This document shows, piece by piece, positions 49,221-57,218 of a stretch of 64,000 bases of DNA. Location of the stretch: NCBI GenBank assembly GCA_023391815.1, contig JAEWAF010000105.1, forward strand, positions 146,983-210,982. The letters run 5' to 3'. This stretch comes from Pseudomonadota bacterium. GTDB taxonomy: Bacteria > Pseudomonadota > Gammaproteobacteria > Steroidobacterales > Steroidobacteraceae. Every line of letters begins with the position of its first letter. Position 1 is the first letter of the stretch. Under the pieces are notes generated by a model, which saw only the letters and a program-made list of their open reading frames with translations, had not been told where the DNA came from and did not search any database. The translations under genes were made by a program, and so were the position numbers.

Positions 49221-49883
49221 GTGAACGACACTTCGAACGACACGTCGACGGCCATTCGCATCTGGGACTGGCCGGTGCGACTCACGCATTGGTTGTTTGT
49301 TTTCTGTATCACGCTCTCGTGGTGGACCGCCGAACGGAACGTGATGGATTGGCATCGCTACAGCGGTTACGCGCTGCTGGGCCTGCTGGTGTTCCGCATC
49401 TACTGGGGGTTCGCGGGCAGCTCGAGCGCGCGCTTCTCACACTTCCTTCGCGGCCCCAGCGGCGTCATTGCTTACCTGCGTGAGTCGCGCGAGGCTCATC
49501 GCGACGCCGGCCACAATCCGCTCGGTGGCTGGAGCGTCGCTGTGCTGCTGACGCTGATGCTGGCCCAGGTGGCGATAGGCTTGTTCGTCAGCGATGTGGA
49601 CGGGATTGAATCCGGTCCACTGTCCCATCTGGTGAGCTTCGACACCAGCCGCACCCTGGCCGAGATACACGAGCTCGTGTTCAACGCCATCCTGACTTTC
49701 GTCGGCCTGCACATCGCCGCCATCTTGTTTTATCTGCTGGTGAAGAAGGACAACCTGGTCGTCGCCATGCTCACCGGCCATCGTCGCAACGTGCGCCTGA
49801 ACCCGATGCGGCCGGTGCCGGCGTGGCGCATTCTGCCGGGCATCGTGATTGCCAGCGGCGTGGTGTGGTGGATCGCCACTTAA
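49221..49883 (+). CDS. Cytochrome b561-type di-haem membrane protein
   Basis: About 220 residues, four or five membrane helices. Conserved haem-ligand histidines are in VRLTHWLFVF, DWHRYSGYALLGLLVFR and TFVGLHIAAILFY. The domain is the prokaryotic cytochrome b561/Ni-Fe hydrogenase b-subunit type, which moves electrons between quinol and periplasmic carriers. GTG 49221 gives the best N-terminus; an upstream start at 49179 (TTG/CTG-type) is possible. No cytochrome c partner is adjacent. Confidence 0.85.
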   Translation: MNDTSNDTSTAIRIWDWPVRLTHWLFVFCITLSWWTAERNVMDWHRYSGYALLGLLVFRIYWGFAGSSSARFSHFLRGPSGVIAYLRESREAHRDAGHNPLGGWSVAVLLTLMLAQVAIGLFVSDVDGIESGPLSHLVSFDTSRTLAEIHELVFNAILTFVGLHIAAILFYLLVKKDNLVVAMLTGHRRNVRLNPMRPVPAWRILPGIVIASGVVWWIAT

Positions 49884-49918
49884 AAGAAAAAGGGCGACCG
49901 ATCGCCGATCGGTCGCCC
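49882..49918 (-). terminator. Terminator for the 59-residue minus-strand gene
   Basis: Perfect 11-bp stem GGGCGACCGAT / ATCGGTCGCCC (49892-49902 with 49908-49918). On the minus strand it is followed by TTTTTCTTTT. On the plus strand no T-run follows, so it mainly serves the minus strand. Confidence 0.82.
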
Positions 49919-49945
49919 CGCTGTCTGACATGCGCTGAGTGTTTG

Positions 49946-50125
49946 TTACTTCACCAGTCGCAGAGCGGGCCGCTCGGCCTTCCCCTGCAGTCGATCGCGA
50001 TGAAACCCGATCTCGGGCCGGTACTGAAGCGCTTCGATGCGGCGCTGCAATTCGGCGGCTCGCTCGGGATCCGGAGTGACTCGCGGACGCACCGGCAAAG
50101 AATCGGACTTGGTCATTCTGAACAT
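49946..50125 (-). CDS. Small hypothetical protein, 59 residues
   Basis: Not recognised. It is real by signals: GGGAGGT is placed 6-7 bases before the ATG at 50125 on the minus strand, and a strong terminator follows 28 bases after the stop. The protein is basic and helical in the middle (DPERAAELQRRIEALQYRPE), with no signal peptide or membrane segment. It could be a small regulator or a ribosome/nucleoid-associated protein; there is no family evidence. Confidence 0.65.
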   Translation of the reverse strand: MFRMTKSDSLPVRPRVTPDPERAAELQRRIEALQYRPEIGFHRDRLQGKAERPALRLVK

Positions 50126-50306
50126 CACATTACCTCCCAGGCGGTGTGTTCCTTTAGCTGCGCGGGCATTTTTCAAAGGTCGAAATCGGCCAAGGCCCTT
50201 TCGACGCGTCTCCCACGAAAGACGACTTTCGCGGGAGACAACGCACCACACGGCGAAATGGATCCACCGACAACGCGAAACTCTTGCATCCCCTGATACG
50301 GCTTGA

Positions 50307-50687
50307 TTATTTCCACTGGTTCGCGGTTTCCGCGAAATTTTTGTTTTGCGGCCGGACTATACAGAATCGCTGCCCTGTAGGTGCTTCCATGACGATCCAG
50401 GTGTGCACCTTCTCGATGCGCCGCGCCCCCAGGGCTTCCAGGCGGCGGGCTTCCGCCTCGATGTCATCGGTCTCGATGTCCAAGTGCACGCGACTGTCGT
50501 GTTTAACAGTTTGAACTTCGACGTGCAGACCCAGCCGATCGGTGAGCATGCAGCGATACAGCGGACTGGGCTCTTCGTGCTTCGGTCGCAGCTCGTAGCC
50601 GAGCGCGGCGGACCAGAATTCCGCGGCCTGTTCGAGATCGTCGGTTTTGCAATCGATGATGAATCCAGCGAGACGACTGCGATGCAT
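50307..50687 (-). CDS. VOC-superfamily protein (glyoxalase/dioxygenase fold)
   Basis: 126 residues with two beta-alpha-beta-beta-beta units. The opening is AGFIIDCKTDDLEQAAEFWSAALGYEL and the second unit is VHLDIETDDIEAEARRLEALGA...VMEAPTGQRFCIVRPQ. The pattern matches the Glyoxalase_6-like group used as small-molecule enzymes or resistance proteins. Substrate unknown. It stands between the 59-residue gene and the glucan operon. Confidence 0.85.
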   Translation of the reverse strand: MHRSRLAGFIIDCKTDDLEQAAEFWSAALGYELRPKHEEPSPLYRCMLTDRLGLHVEVQTVKHDSRVHLDIETDDIEAEARRLEALGARRIEKVHTWIVMEAPTGQRFCIVRPQNKNFAETANQWK

Positions 50688-50792
50688 GGCTTCCCCTTCT
50701 ATTCATGTGACCGGGCCTGCATCCTTCATTCGACGATCGCTCAAAGACGTCGTCGTCCGGGTGCCGGCACGATACCAAAAGTCAGGCGCAGC

Positions 50793-52985
50793 TCATGCGT
50801 TCGGGTTCACACCTTTGCGAGCCGCGTCCAAGGCCGCGAGAATATCTTTTGCCTCGGGGCTGGAGAATATGTCAGTCAGTGACGCGGAAACTTTGCGTTG
50901 CCAGTTGGCATGCTCGGTATCCGTGCCGGGCACGTTGACCGGATCGGTCATGCCGATCAAGTCTTCGATTTGCAGCAACGCAATATTCGAGCTGGACAAG
51001 CCGATGAAAGCATGCACCGCCCGCGACAGCGCAGCTGAGTACTGCGGTAGTGGCTCGCCGTCCTGCCAACGCCACAAGCCAGCTGCCACCAATGCTCGCA
51101 ACAGACTCACTCGATCTCGAATGCGCGAGTCGTGCGCTTGCTGACGCAGCTCCTCCGATGGATACAAATCGAGCTGCGCGCGTAAAGTCACATCGCTGCC
51201 TTCCCACCAGCCTCGCAACGTCGGCAAATCGTGCGTCGTCACCACTGCCATCGCGTGCGGAACGTATTCATCCGGTCGCTTGAACGTGCCGTCGGGCCGC
51301 TGCTCGAACATCAGCACCTTGTAGTGATACGCGCGATAGTGCTCCATCGCCTCCGTCATCGCTTCCGGCACAGTGCCCAGATCCTCGCCGATGACGATGC
51401 AATGATTGCGCTGGCTTTCCAGAGCCAGAATGGCGATCAAGTCCGCCAGCGGATAGTGAACATAGGTCCCGTCCTTCGACAGCAAACCGCGCGGCACCCA
51501 CCATAATCGATACAGCGTCATGACGTGATCGAAGCGCAGCGCCGCCACGTAACGCATCATGTTACGGACCAGCCCGATGAACGGCTGGTACTGTTGGGCG
51601 CGCAACTCGACCGGATCCTGCGGCGGAATACCCCAATCCTGACCTTTCAATGCCAGCGCATCCGGAGGCGCGCCGACCGAAGCGCCCTGCAGATACAGGT
51701 GACGGTTGGACCACGTTTCCGATCCGGCCGTATTCGCACCGACGGCAACGTCGCCATAGATGCCGATCGCCATACCGGCCTCGCGAGCGGTGCTCTGCGC
51801 ATCGGCCAGTTGTTCGGCGGCGAGCCATTGCAGATATTGGAAGTATTCGACGTCCTCGGCGCGCTCGCGAGCGAAGCGCTGCACGGCCGATGAAGTAGGA
51901 TCGCGATATTCCTCGGGCCAGCTCGGCCAACCCCAGTATTGCGGACCTTGCAAACGGAAATGTCCGTCCAGCGCGTCGTAGATCGCGTGCAGCTTGAGCG
52001 GATCGCCCTGAATCTTCTGGAACTGTCGGAAGGCCTGAGCGCGCGGTGTGTTGTGGTTCAGATGACGTACGCGGAAGCTCCGGTACAGCAACGACAGGAT
52101 TTCAAACTTCGCCGCGGCCACTCTCACGTAATCGACATTACGAGTGGCGCGAATCTGCTCGAGCGTCGCCTGAAATTCCGGTTCGGCGACCCGCTTGCGC
52201 GCCGGCTCGCAATCGGCGAAGTCGGCCACGTCCTCGACGCTGATATACAGCACATTCAAGAACTGCCGGTTCGAGGGTGAGTATGGGCTGATGTGCGCCG
52301 GATTCGCCGGCATCAACGCGTGCAAAGGATTCAAGCCGATGATGCCGCAGCCCAGCGGCGCGGACAGACGAATCAGATTGCGCAGATCGCGGAAGTCACC
52401 GATGCCCCAGTTGTCCTCGGCGCGCAGCGAATACAACTGGACGGCGATTCCCCAGAGTTTCTTGCCCTCGGCGATTGCGTGCGCTTCATAACATTGCTCG
52501 GGCGTGACCACGACCCGCAACGTTCCTTGCAGACCGGTGTCCAAAGCGAACGACGCGGTGTGATAGCCCAGCGACAGCGCCGGCAGCTGCACGGAGACCC
52601 GTCGATAGGAAACATCATCTATCGTGGCTTCCTCGACCGTCGGCAGTTTCGACAGCGCAGCGCTGCCCGAGTGTGGCTCGCCGTTTTCCAGCGTCACTTG
52701 CCAATCGACCTTCTTCGCGGCCAGGTCCACGGGCACCGCGATCGGAATCGCGATCGGCTTGCCTTCACTGGAGACGACCACGGGCGGCACGAAGCCCGTC
52801 CACCGACGCGTCTCGAACTCATTGATGGACTTTACGACCGCAATGTCGTCGGCGACTTCGACGCCGAGCGCCGCCAGAATGGCGGCTTGCGATTCGACCG
52901 AAACTTCTTTGGGCCGCCCGCGAAAGTCCAGATAGGAATCCGCGATTCCGTACAACTGAGCAAGCTGGCGGATCGGCTGGTCCAT
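50793..52985 (-). CDS. malQ: 4-alpha-glucanotransferase (amylomaltase)
   Basis: 730 residues, GH77. An N-terminal domain (1-150) is followed by the barrel. Catalytic segments: LRFDHVMTLYRLWWVPRG (nucleophile aspartate), CIVIGEDLGTVPEAM (acid/base glutamate) and TTHDLPTLRGWW (stabilising aspartate). It transfers maltodextrin units to make longer chains for phosphorylase. The start ATG abuts the glgX stop codon (TAAATG), so it is tightly coupled. Confidence 0.93.
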   Translation of the reverse strand: MDQPIRQLAQLYGIADSYLDFRGRPKEVSVESQAAILAALGVEVADDIAVVKSINEFETRRWTGFVPPVVVSSEGKPIAIPIAVPVDLAAKKVDWQVTLENGEPHSGSAALSKLPTVEEATIDDVSYRRVSVQLPALSLGYHTASFALDTGLQGTLRVVVTPEQCYEAHAIAEGKKLWGIAVQLYSLRAEDNWGIGDFRDLRNLIRLSAPLGCGIIGLNPLHALMPANPAHISPYSPSNRQFLNVLYISVEDVADFADCEPARKRVAEPEFQATLEQIRATRNVDYVRVAAAKFEILSLLYRSFRVRHLNHNTPRAQAFRQFQKIQGDPLKLHAIYDALDGHFRLQGPQYWGWPSWPEEYRDPTSSAVQRFARERAEDVEYFQYLQWLAAEQLADAQSTAREAGMAIGIYGDVAVGANTAGSETWSNRHLYLQGASVGAPPDALALKGQDWGIPPQDPVELRAQQYQPFIGLVRNMMRYVAALRFDHVMTLYRLWWVPRGLLSKDGTYVHYPLADLIAILALESQRNHCIVIGEDLGTVPEAMTEAMEHYRAYHYKVLMFEQRPDGTFKRPDEYVPHAMAVVTTHDLPTLRGWWEGSDVTLRAQLDLYPSEELRQQAHDSRIRDRVSLLRALVAAGLWRWQDGEPLPQYSAALSRAVHAFIGLSSSNIALLQIEDLIGMTDPVNVPGTDTEHANWQRKVSASLTDIFSSPEAKDILAALDAARKGVNPNA

Positions 52986-55151
52986 TTAGGTTTTCAGTGA
53001 GAATCCGCTGCGAATCGCGCTGGGCGCGTCGCCGTCGGCCAGCAAGACGCACGAATGCGGCGCGACCACGCAGTTCTCCCCGGCACCGAGCCGGTCGCCG
53101 AGATCGTTGGCACGCCAGCGCGCCGTGTCGAACACGATCTGCCACACCACACCCGTGGTTGGCGCGGGCAAACGGAAGTCACAAGGTTGGTCGCCGGCAT
53201 TGCACAGAAACAGCAAATGTCCGTTCGGTGTTCCATAAGGATCGGTGAAAGCATGGCCGATCAGCACGCCGATGGCCCGAGCGTTGGCGTCGTGCCAGTC
53301 ACCGGCGTTCAGCTCGTGTCCGAGCGGATGTCGCCAGCTGATGTCCTTGTGTTCGCGATCCACCTGGCGCGCGCCCTTCAGGAAGGTATCGCGTCTCAAG
53401 CCGGCCGCATACCGCCGCAGTGTGAGCAGTTGCCGTACGAATGCACTCAGCCAGCTGCGCTGCTCGGCCAGCTCCCAATCCACCCAGCTGATCTCGTTGT
53501 CCTGGCAGTAGGCATTGTTGTTACCGCGTTGAGTGCGACCGAATTCATCGCCGGCGAGCAGCATCGGCACGCCTTGCGACAGCAGCAGGGTCGCGAGCAG
53601 ATTGCGAATCTGTCGTTCGCGCAGCTCGACCACCGCCGGATCGTCGGTCGGCCCTTCGACGCCGCCGTTCCAGCTCAGGTTGTGATTGTGACCGTCGCGA
53701 TTGTCCTCGAGGTTCGCTTCGTTGTGTTTCTGCTCGTACGCCGTCGCGTCGTACGCAGTGAAGCCATCGTGACAGGCAATGTAATTGATGCTGGCGGTGG
53801 GCCGGCGACCGCTGGCACGGAATAAATCGCTGGAGCCCGCGAAGCGCTCGGCGAAGTTGCCCAGGATGCCGGGATTGCCCCGCCAGAAACCACGCACGGT
53901 GTCGCGATACAAATCGTTCCATTCCGACCAGCCGGCCGGGAAGCGACCGAGCTGATAGCCCTCCGGCCCGACATCCCATGGCTCGGCGATCAGTTTCACG
54001 TAGCGCAGCGACGGTTCGGCCGCGACTGCTTTGAAGAACGCCGCGTCGGTACGGAATGGCGTGTTGTCACGACCGAGCACGGCGGCCAGATCGAAGCGGA
54101 AGCCGTCGACATGCATTTCCTCGACCCAGTAACGCATGCAATCGATGACCAGATTGCGGGCGGCGGCATTGCCGATGTTGAGCGTGTTGCCGGTGCCGGA
54201 GCGATCCACGTAGCGACTGAGATTGGTGCTGTCGAGCTTGTAATAGGCGGCATTGTCGAGACCGCGCAGGCTCAGCGTCGGCCCCTTTTCGTTGCCTTCG
54301 ACCGTGTGGTTGAAGACGACGTCCAGAATCACCTCGATGCCGGCGGCATGCAGCGCCTTCACCATGGTGCGGAACTCGGCGACCGGATCTTCGACACCGT
54401 AATCAGGATGCGGAGCGAACCAGGCAAGCGAGCTGTAACCCCAATAGTTCACGAGGCCGCGCTTGGCCAGGAACTCCTCGGGAACGAACGCCTGCACCGG
54501 CAGCAACTCCACGGCGGTGACGCCCAGCTGCTTGAGATAATTTACGACGGCAGGTTGGGCCAGACCGAGAAACTTGCCCCGCTCGCGCTCGGGCACGCCG
54601 GGATGCAGCTTGGTGAATCCTTTGACGTGCAACTCATAAATGACGGTGTCACGCCACGGCACGGCCGGCGGACAATCCTCACTCCAGGCGAATTCAGACT
54701 GCACGACCCGCGCCTTGTACATGTAGGGCGCACTGTCGGCGGTGTTTATTTGCTCGGTCGGTTGATCCGGCAGATGGCCGAACAACGCGGGATTCCACTC
54801 GAACCTGCCCGCCAGCGCGCGCGCATATGGATCGATCAGCAACTTGTTCGGGTTGTAGCGCAGACCGTAGGAAGGATCGTAGGGGCCATGCGCACGATAG
54901 CCATACACGACGCCCGGAATGCCGTGAGGCGCGGGCAAAAACCCGTGCCAAACATTTTCAGTGCGCTCGGGCAAGGTGAGACGGATCAGCTCGCGCTCGC
55001 CGCTGTCATCGAACAGACAGAGCTCGACGCGCGCGGCGCCGCTGGCGTGGACTGCGAAATTGACACCATCGCCAGTCCAGGTCGCGCCCAATGGCGACGG
55101 GGATCCGGCTTGCAGGCTGGCATGGGAGAAATCGACGGGTACGGCGTTCAT
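52986..55151 (-). CDS. glgX: Glycogen debranching enzyme (isoamylase type)
   Basis: 721 residues, GH13 subfamily 11. N-terminal CBM48 (about 15-110: GATWTGDGVNFAVHASGA), catalytic barrel with GFRFDLAAVLGRD (nucleophile) and KLIAEPWDVGPEGYQLG (acid/base), and LNYWGYSS. It removes the short limit-dextrin branches left by phosphorylase. ATG 55151. It sits between glgB and malQ in a four-gene minus-strand run. Confidence 0.93.
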   Translation of the reverse strand: MNAVPVDFSHASLQAGSPSPLGATWTGDGVNFAVHASGAARVELCLFDDSGERELIRLTLPERTENVWHGFLPAPHGIPGVVYGYRAHGPYDPSYGLRYNPNKLLIDPYARALAGRFEWNPALFGHLPDQPTEQINTADSAPYMYKARVVQSEFAWSEDCPPAVPWRDTVIYELHVKGFTKLHPGVPERERGKFLGLAQPAVVNYLKQLGVTAVELLPVQAFVPEEFLAKRGLVNYWGYSSLAWFAPHPDYGVEDPVAEFRTMVKALHAAGIEVILDVVFNHTVEGNEKGPTLSLRGLDNAAYYKLDSTNLSRYVDRSGTGNTLNIGNAAARNLVIDCMRYWVEEMHVDGFRFDLAAVLGRDNTPFRTDAAFFKAVAAEPSLRYVKLIAEPWDVGPEGYQLGRFPAGWSEWNDLYRDTVRGFWRGNPGILGNFAERFAGSSDLFRASGRRPTASINYIACHDGFTAYDATAYEQKHNEANLEDNRDGHNHNLSWNGGVEGPTDDPAVVELRERQIRNLLATLLLSQGVPMLLAGDEFGRTQRGNNNAYCQDNEISWVDWELAEQRSWLSAFVRQLLTLRRYAAGLRRDTFLKGARQVDREHKDISWRHPLGHELNAGDWHDANARAIGVLIGHAFTDPYGTPNGHLLFLCNAGDQPCDFRLPAPTTGVVWQIVFDTARWRANDLGDRLGAGENCVVAPHSCVLLADGDAPSAIRSGFSLKT

Positions 55152-55253
55152 CGCTGGAATGGTGACCGATCCGGGGGCCGCGTGAAAAGTAGCGGATCGC
55201 GAAGATGACCCGAAAAAACAGTCAGGCGACTTCGCAGTTTACGGCCCTGTCCC

Positions 55254-57152
55254 TCAATCGCGTGCCCAGATCACCACGCCCAGAGGCGGCACGTTCAAAG
55301 TGATGCGCGCCGGGAAATCCCGCCATGGCTCGTCATACGCCTGCATTTCAGTCTGCGGTGCATAGCCCGAACCGCCGAAGGCCGGATCGTCGCTGTCGAG
55401 CAGCTTGCGGTAACGACCGCCGGCGGGTGCGCCGAAAGTGTAGTTGTCCCGCGGCACGGGCGTGGCGTTGAACACGATCAGCAGTTGGGTGCCACCCTCG
55501 CCCGGCAGACGCTGGCGCATGAACGCGAAGACGCTTTCGTTGGCGTTGTCCACTTCGAGCCAGCGGAAACCTTCCCAGCTGTTGTCGCTGCCGTGGAGCT
55601 CGGGATAGTCGCGATACAAACGATTCAGCGCGCGGCACCAGGATTGCAGCTGCCGATGATGCGGATGCTGAAGCGCGGCCCACGCCAGATCTTCATAGTC
55701 GCGCCATTCGTGCCATTGCCCGAACTCGCCGCCCATGAACAACAGCTTCTTGCCCGGATGCATCATCATGTAGCCCATCAGGAAACGATGATTGGCCAGC
55801 TTCTGCCATTCATCGCCGGGCATCTTGTCCAGCAGCGAGCGCTTGCCGTGCACCACCTCGTCATGCGACAGCGGCAAGATGAAGTGCTCGGAAAAGGCAT
55901 AGACAAACGAGAACGTAATCAGATTGTGGTTGTGCCGCCGATGGATCGGATCGAGCGCCATGTAACGCAGCGTGTCGTTCATCCAGCCCATGTTCCACTT
56001 GAAATGGAAGCCGAGCCCGCCCAGATGCACGGGCCGCGTGACCCCCGCGAACGAGGTCGATTCTTCCGCCATGGTGACCACGCCGGGGTGGTAGTGACCG
56101 ACCGTCCAGTTCAGCTGCTTCAGGAAGTCGATGGCCTCGAGATTCTCGCGGCCGCCATACTGATTCGGCGTCCACTCGCCATGCTTGCGCGCGTAGTCGA
56201 GGTAGATCATGGATGCGACCGCGTCCACGCGCAGCCCGTCGATATGATATTGCTCGATCCAGAACAGCGCGTTCGCGATTAGAAAATTACGTACCTCGTG
56301 GCGGCCGTAATTGAAGATCTTCGTGCCCCATTCCATGTGCTCGCCACGGCGCGGATCGGAGTGTTCGTACAGCGCGGTGCCGTCGAAGTCCGCGAGGCCG
56401 TGGCCGTCGCGAGGAAAGTGCGCCGGCACCCAGTCCATGAACACGCCGATGCCGGCCTGATGGAGCCGATCGACGAAGCGCATGAAGTCCTGGGGCGTGC
56501 CGTGTCGGGCGGTGGGCGCGAAATGTCCCAACACCTGATAGCCCCACGAGCCATCGAATGGATGTTCCGCGACGCCGACGAGCTCCACGTGCGTGTAGCC
56601 CATGTCGACGACATAGGGAATCAGCTGGTCGGCGAGCTCGTCCCAAGTCAGGAACGCGGGCTTGCGATGCCAGGAGCGACGCCAGGAGCCGGGGTGCAGC
56701 TCATATATGGAAATCGGCGCGCGCAACGGATCCCAATGGCGGCGGCGGTCGAGCCACTCGGCATCGGCCCAGTTATACCCATCGATCTCGGCGATGATCG
56801 ACGCGCTCTGCGGGCGCAACTGCATCTGGAATGCATATGGGTCCGCCTTCATCAGGTGCTGGCCGTGCGCACCGATGATCTCGAATTTGTAACACTCGCC
56901 TACGCCCGCGCCGGCAACGAACGTTTCCCAGACACCCGACTGGGCACGACGCTCCATGACATTACGATTGCCGTCCCACTGGTTGAAGTCACCGACCACG
57001 CTGACACGTCGCGCATTCGGCGCCCACACCGCGAAGCGAGTGCCAGCAACGCCGTCGCGCACTTCCACGTGCGCACCCAGCTTCCGGTGGATGTGGTGAT
57101 GATTGCCCTCACCGAACAGGTGCAGATCGAGATCGGAAAGACCTGACGTCAT
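55254..57152 (-). CDS. glgB: 1,4-alpha-glucan branching enzyme, short form
   Basis: 632 residues, GH13 subfamily 9. It begins with one CBM48-like domain (HKLGAHVEVRDGVAGTRFAVWAPNA), then the barrel with GLRVDAVASMIYLDY (nucleophile) and VVTMAEESTSFAGVT (acid/base) and LSHDEVVHGKRSL. The extra N1 module of the E. coli enzyme (about 100 residues) is missing, a common two-type split in the family. It introduces alpha-1,6 branches. It lies 66 bases downstream of glgP. Confidence 0.93.
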   Translation of the reverse strand: MTSGLSDLDLHLFGEGNHHHIHRKLGAHVEVRDGVAGTRFAVWAPNARRVSVVGDFNQWDGNRNVMERRAQSGVWETFVAGAGVGECYKFEIIGAHGQHLMKADPYAFQMQLRPQSASIIAEIDGYNWADAEWLDRRRHWDPLRAPISIYELHPGSWRRSWHRKPAFLTWDELADQLIPYVVDMGYTHVELVGVAEHPFDGSWGYQVLGHFAPTARHGTPQDFMRFVDRLHQAGIGVFMDWVPAHFPRDGHGLADFDGTALYEHSDPRRGEHMEWGTKIFNYGRHEVRNFLIANALFWIEQYHIDGLRVDAVASMIYLDYARKHGEWTPNQYGGRENLEAIDFLKQLNWTVGHYHPGVVTMAEESTSFAGVTRPVHLGGLGFHFKWNMGWMNDTLRYMALDPIHRRHNHNLITFSFVYAFSEHFILPLSHDEVVHGKRSLLDKMPGDEWQKLANHRFLMGYMMMHPGKKLLFMGGEFGQWHEWRDYEDLAWAALQHPHHRQLQSWCRALNRLYRDYPELHGSDNSWEGFRWLEVDNANESVFAFMRQRLPGEGGTQLLIVFNATPVPRDNYTFGAPAGGRYRKLLDSDDPAFGGSGYAPQTEMQAYDEPWRDFPARITLNVPPLGVVIWARD

Positions 57153-57218
57153 AGCGATTCGAACACGTCGGTAGCCAGCTGTCCCTTCACAACACCGCCC
57201 GGCCGCCCGGGTTCCCGA

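Noticed and set aside
49882..49918. Terminator for the cytochrome b561 gene
   Set aside because: The T-run lies on the minus strand only; plus-strand termination here is at best weak.
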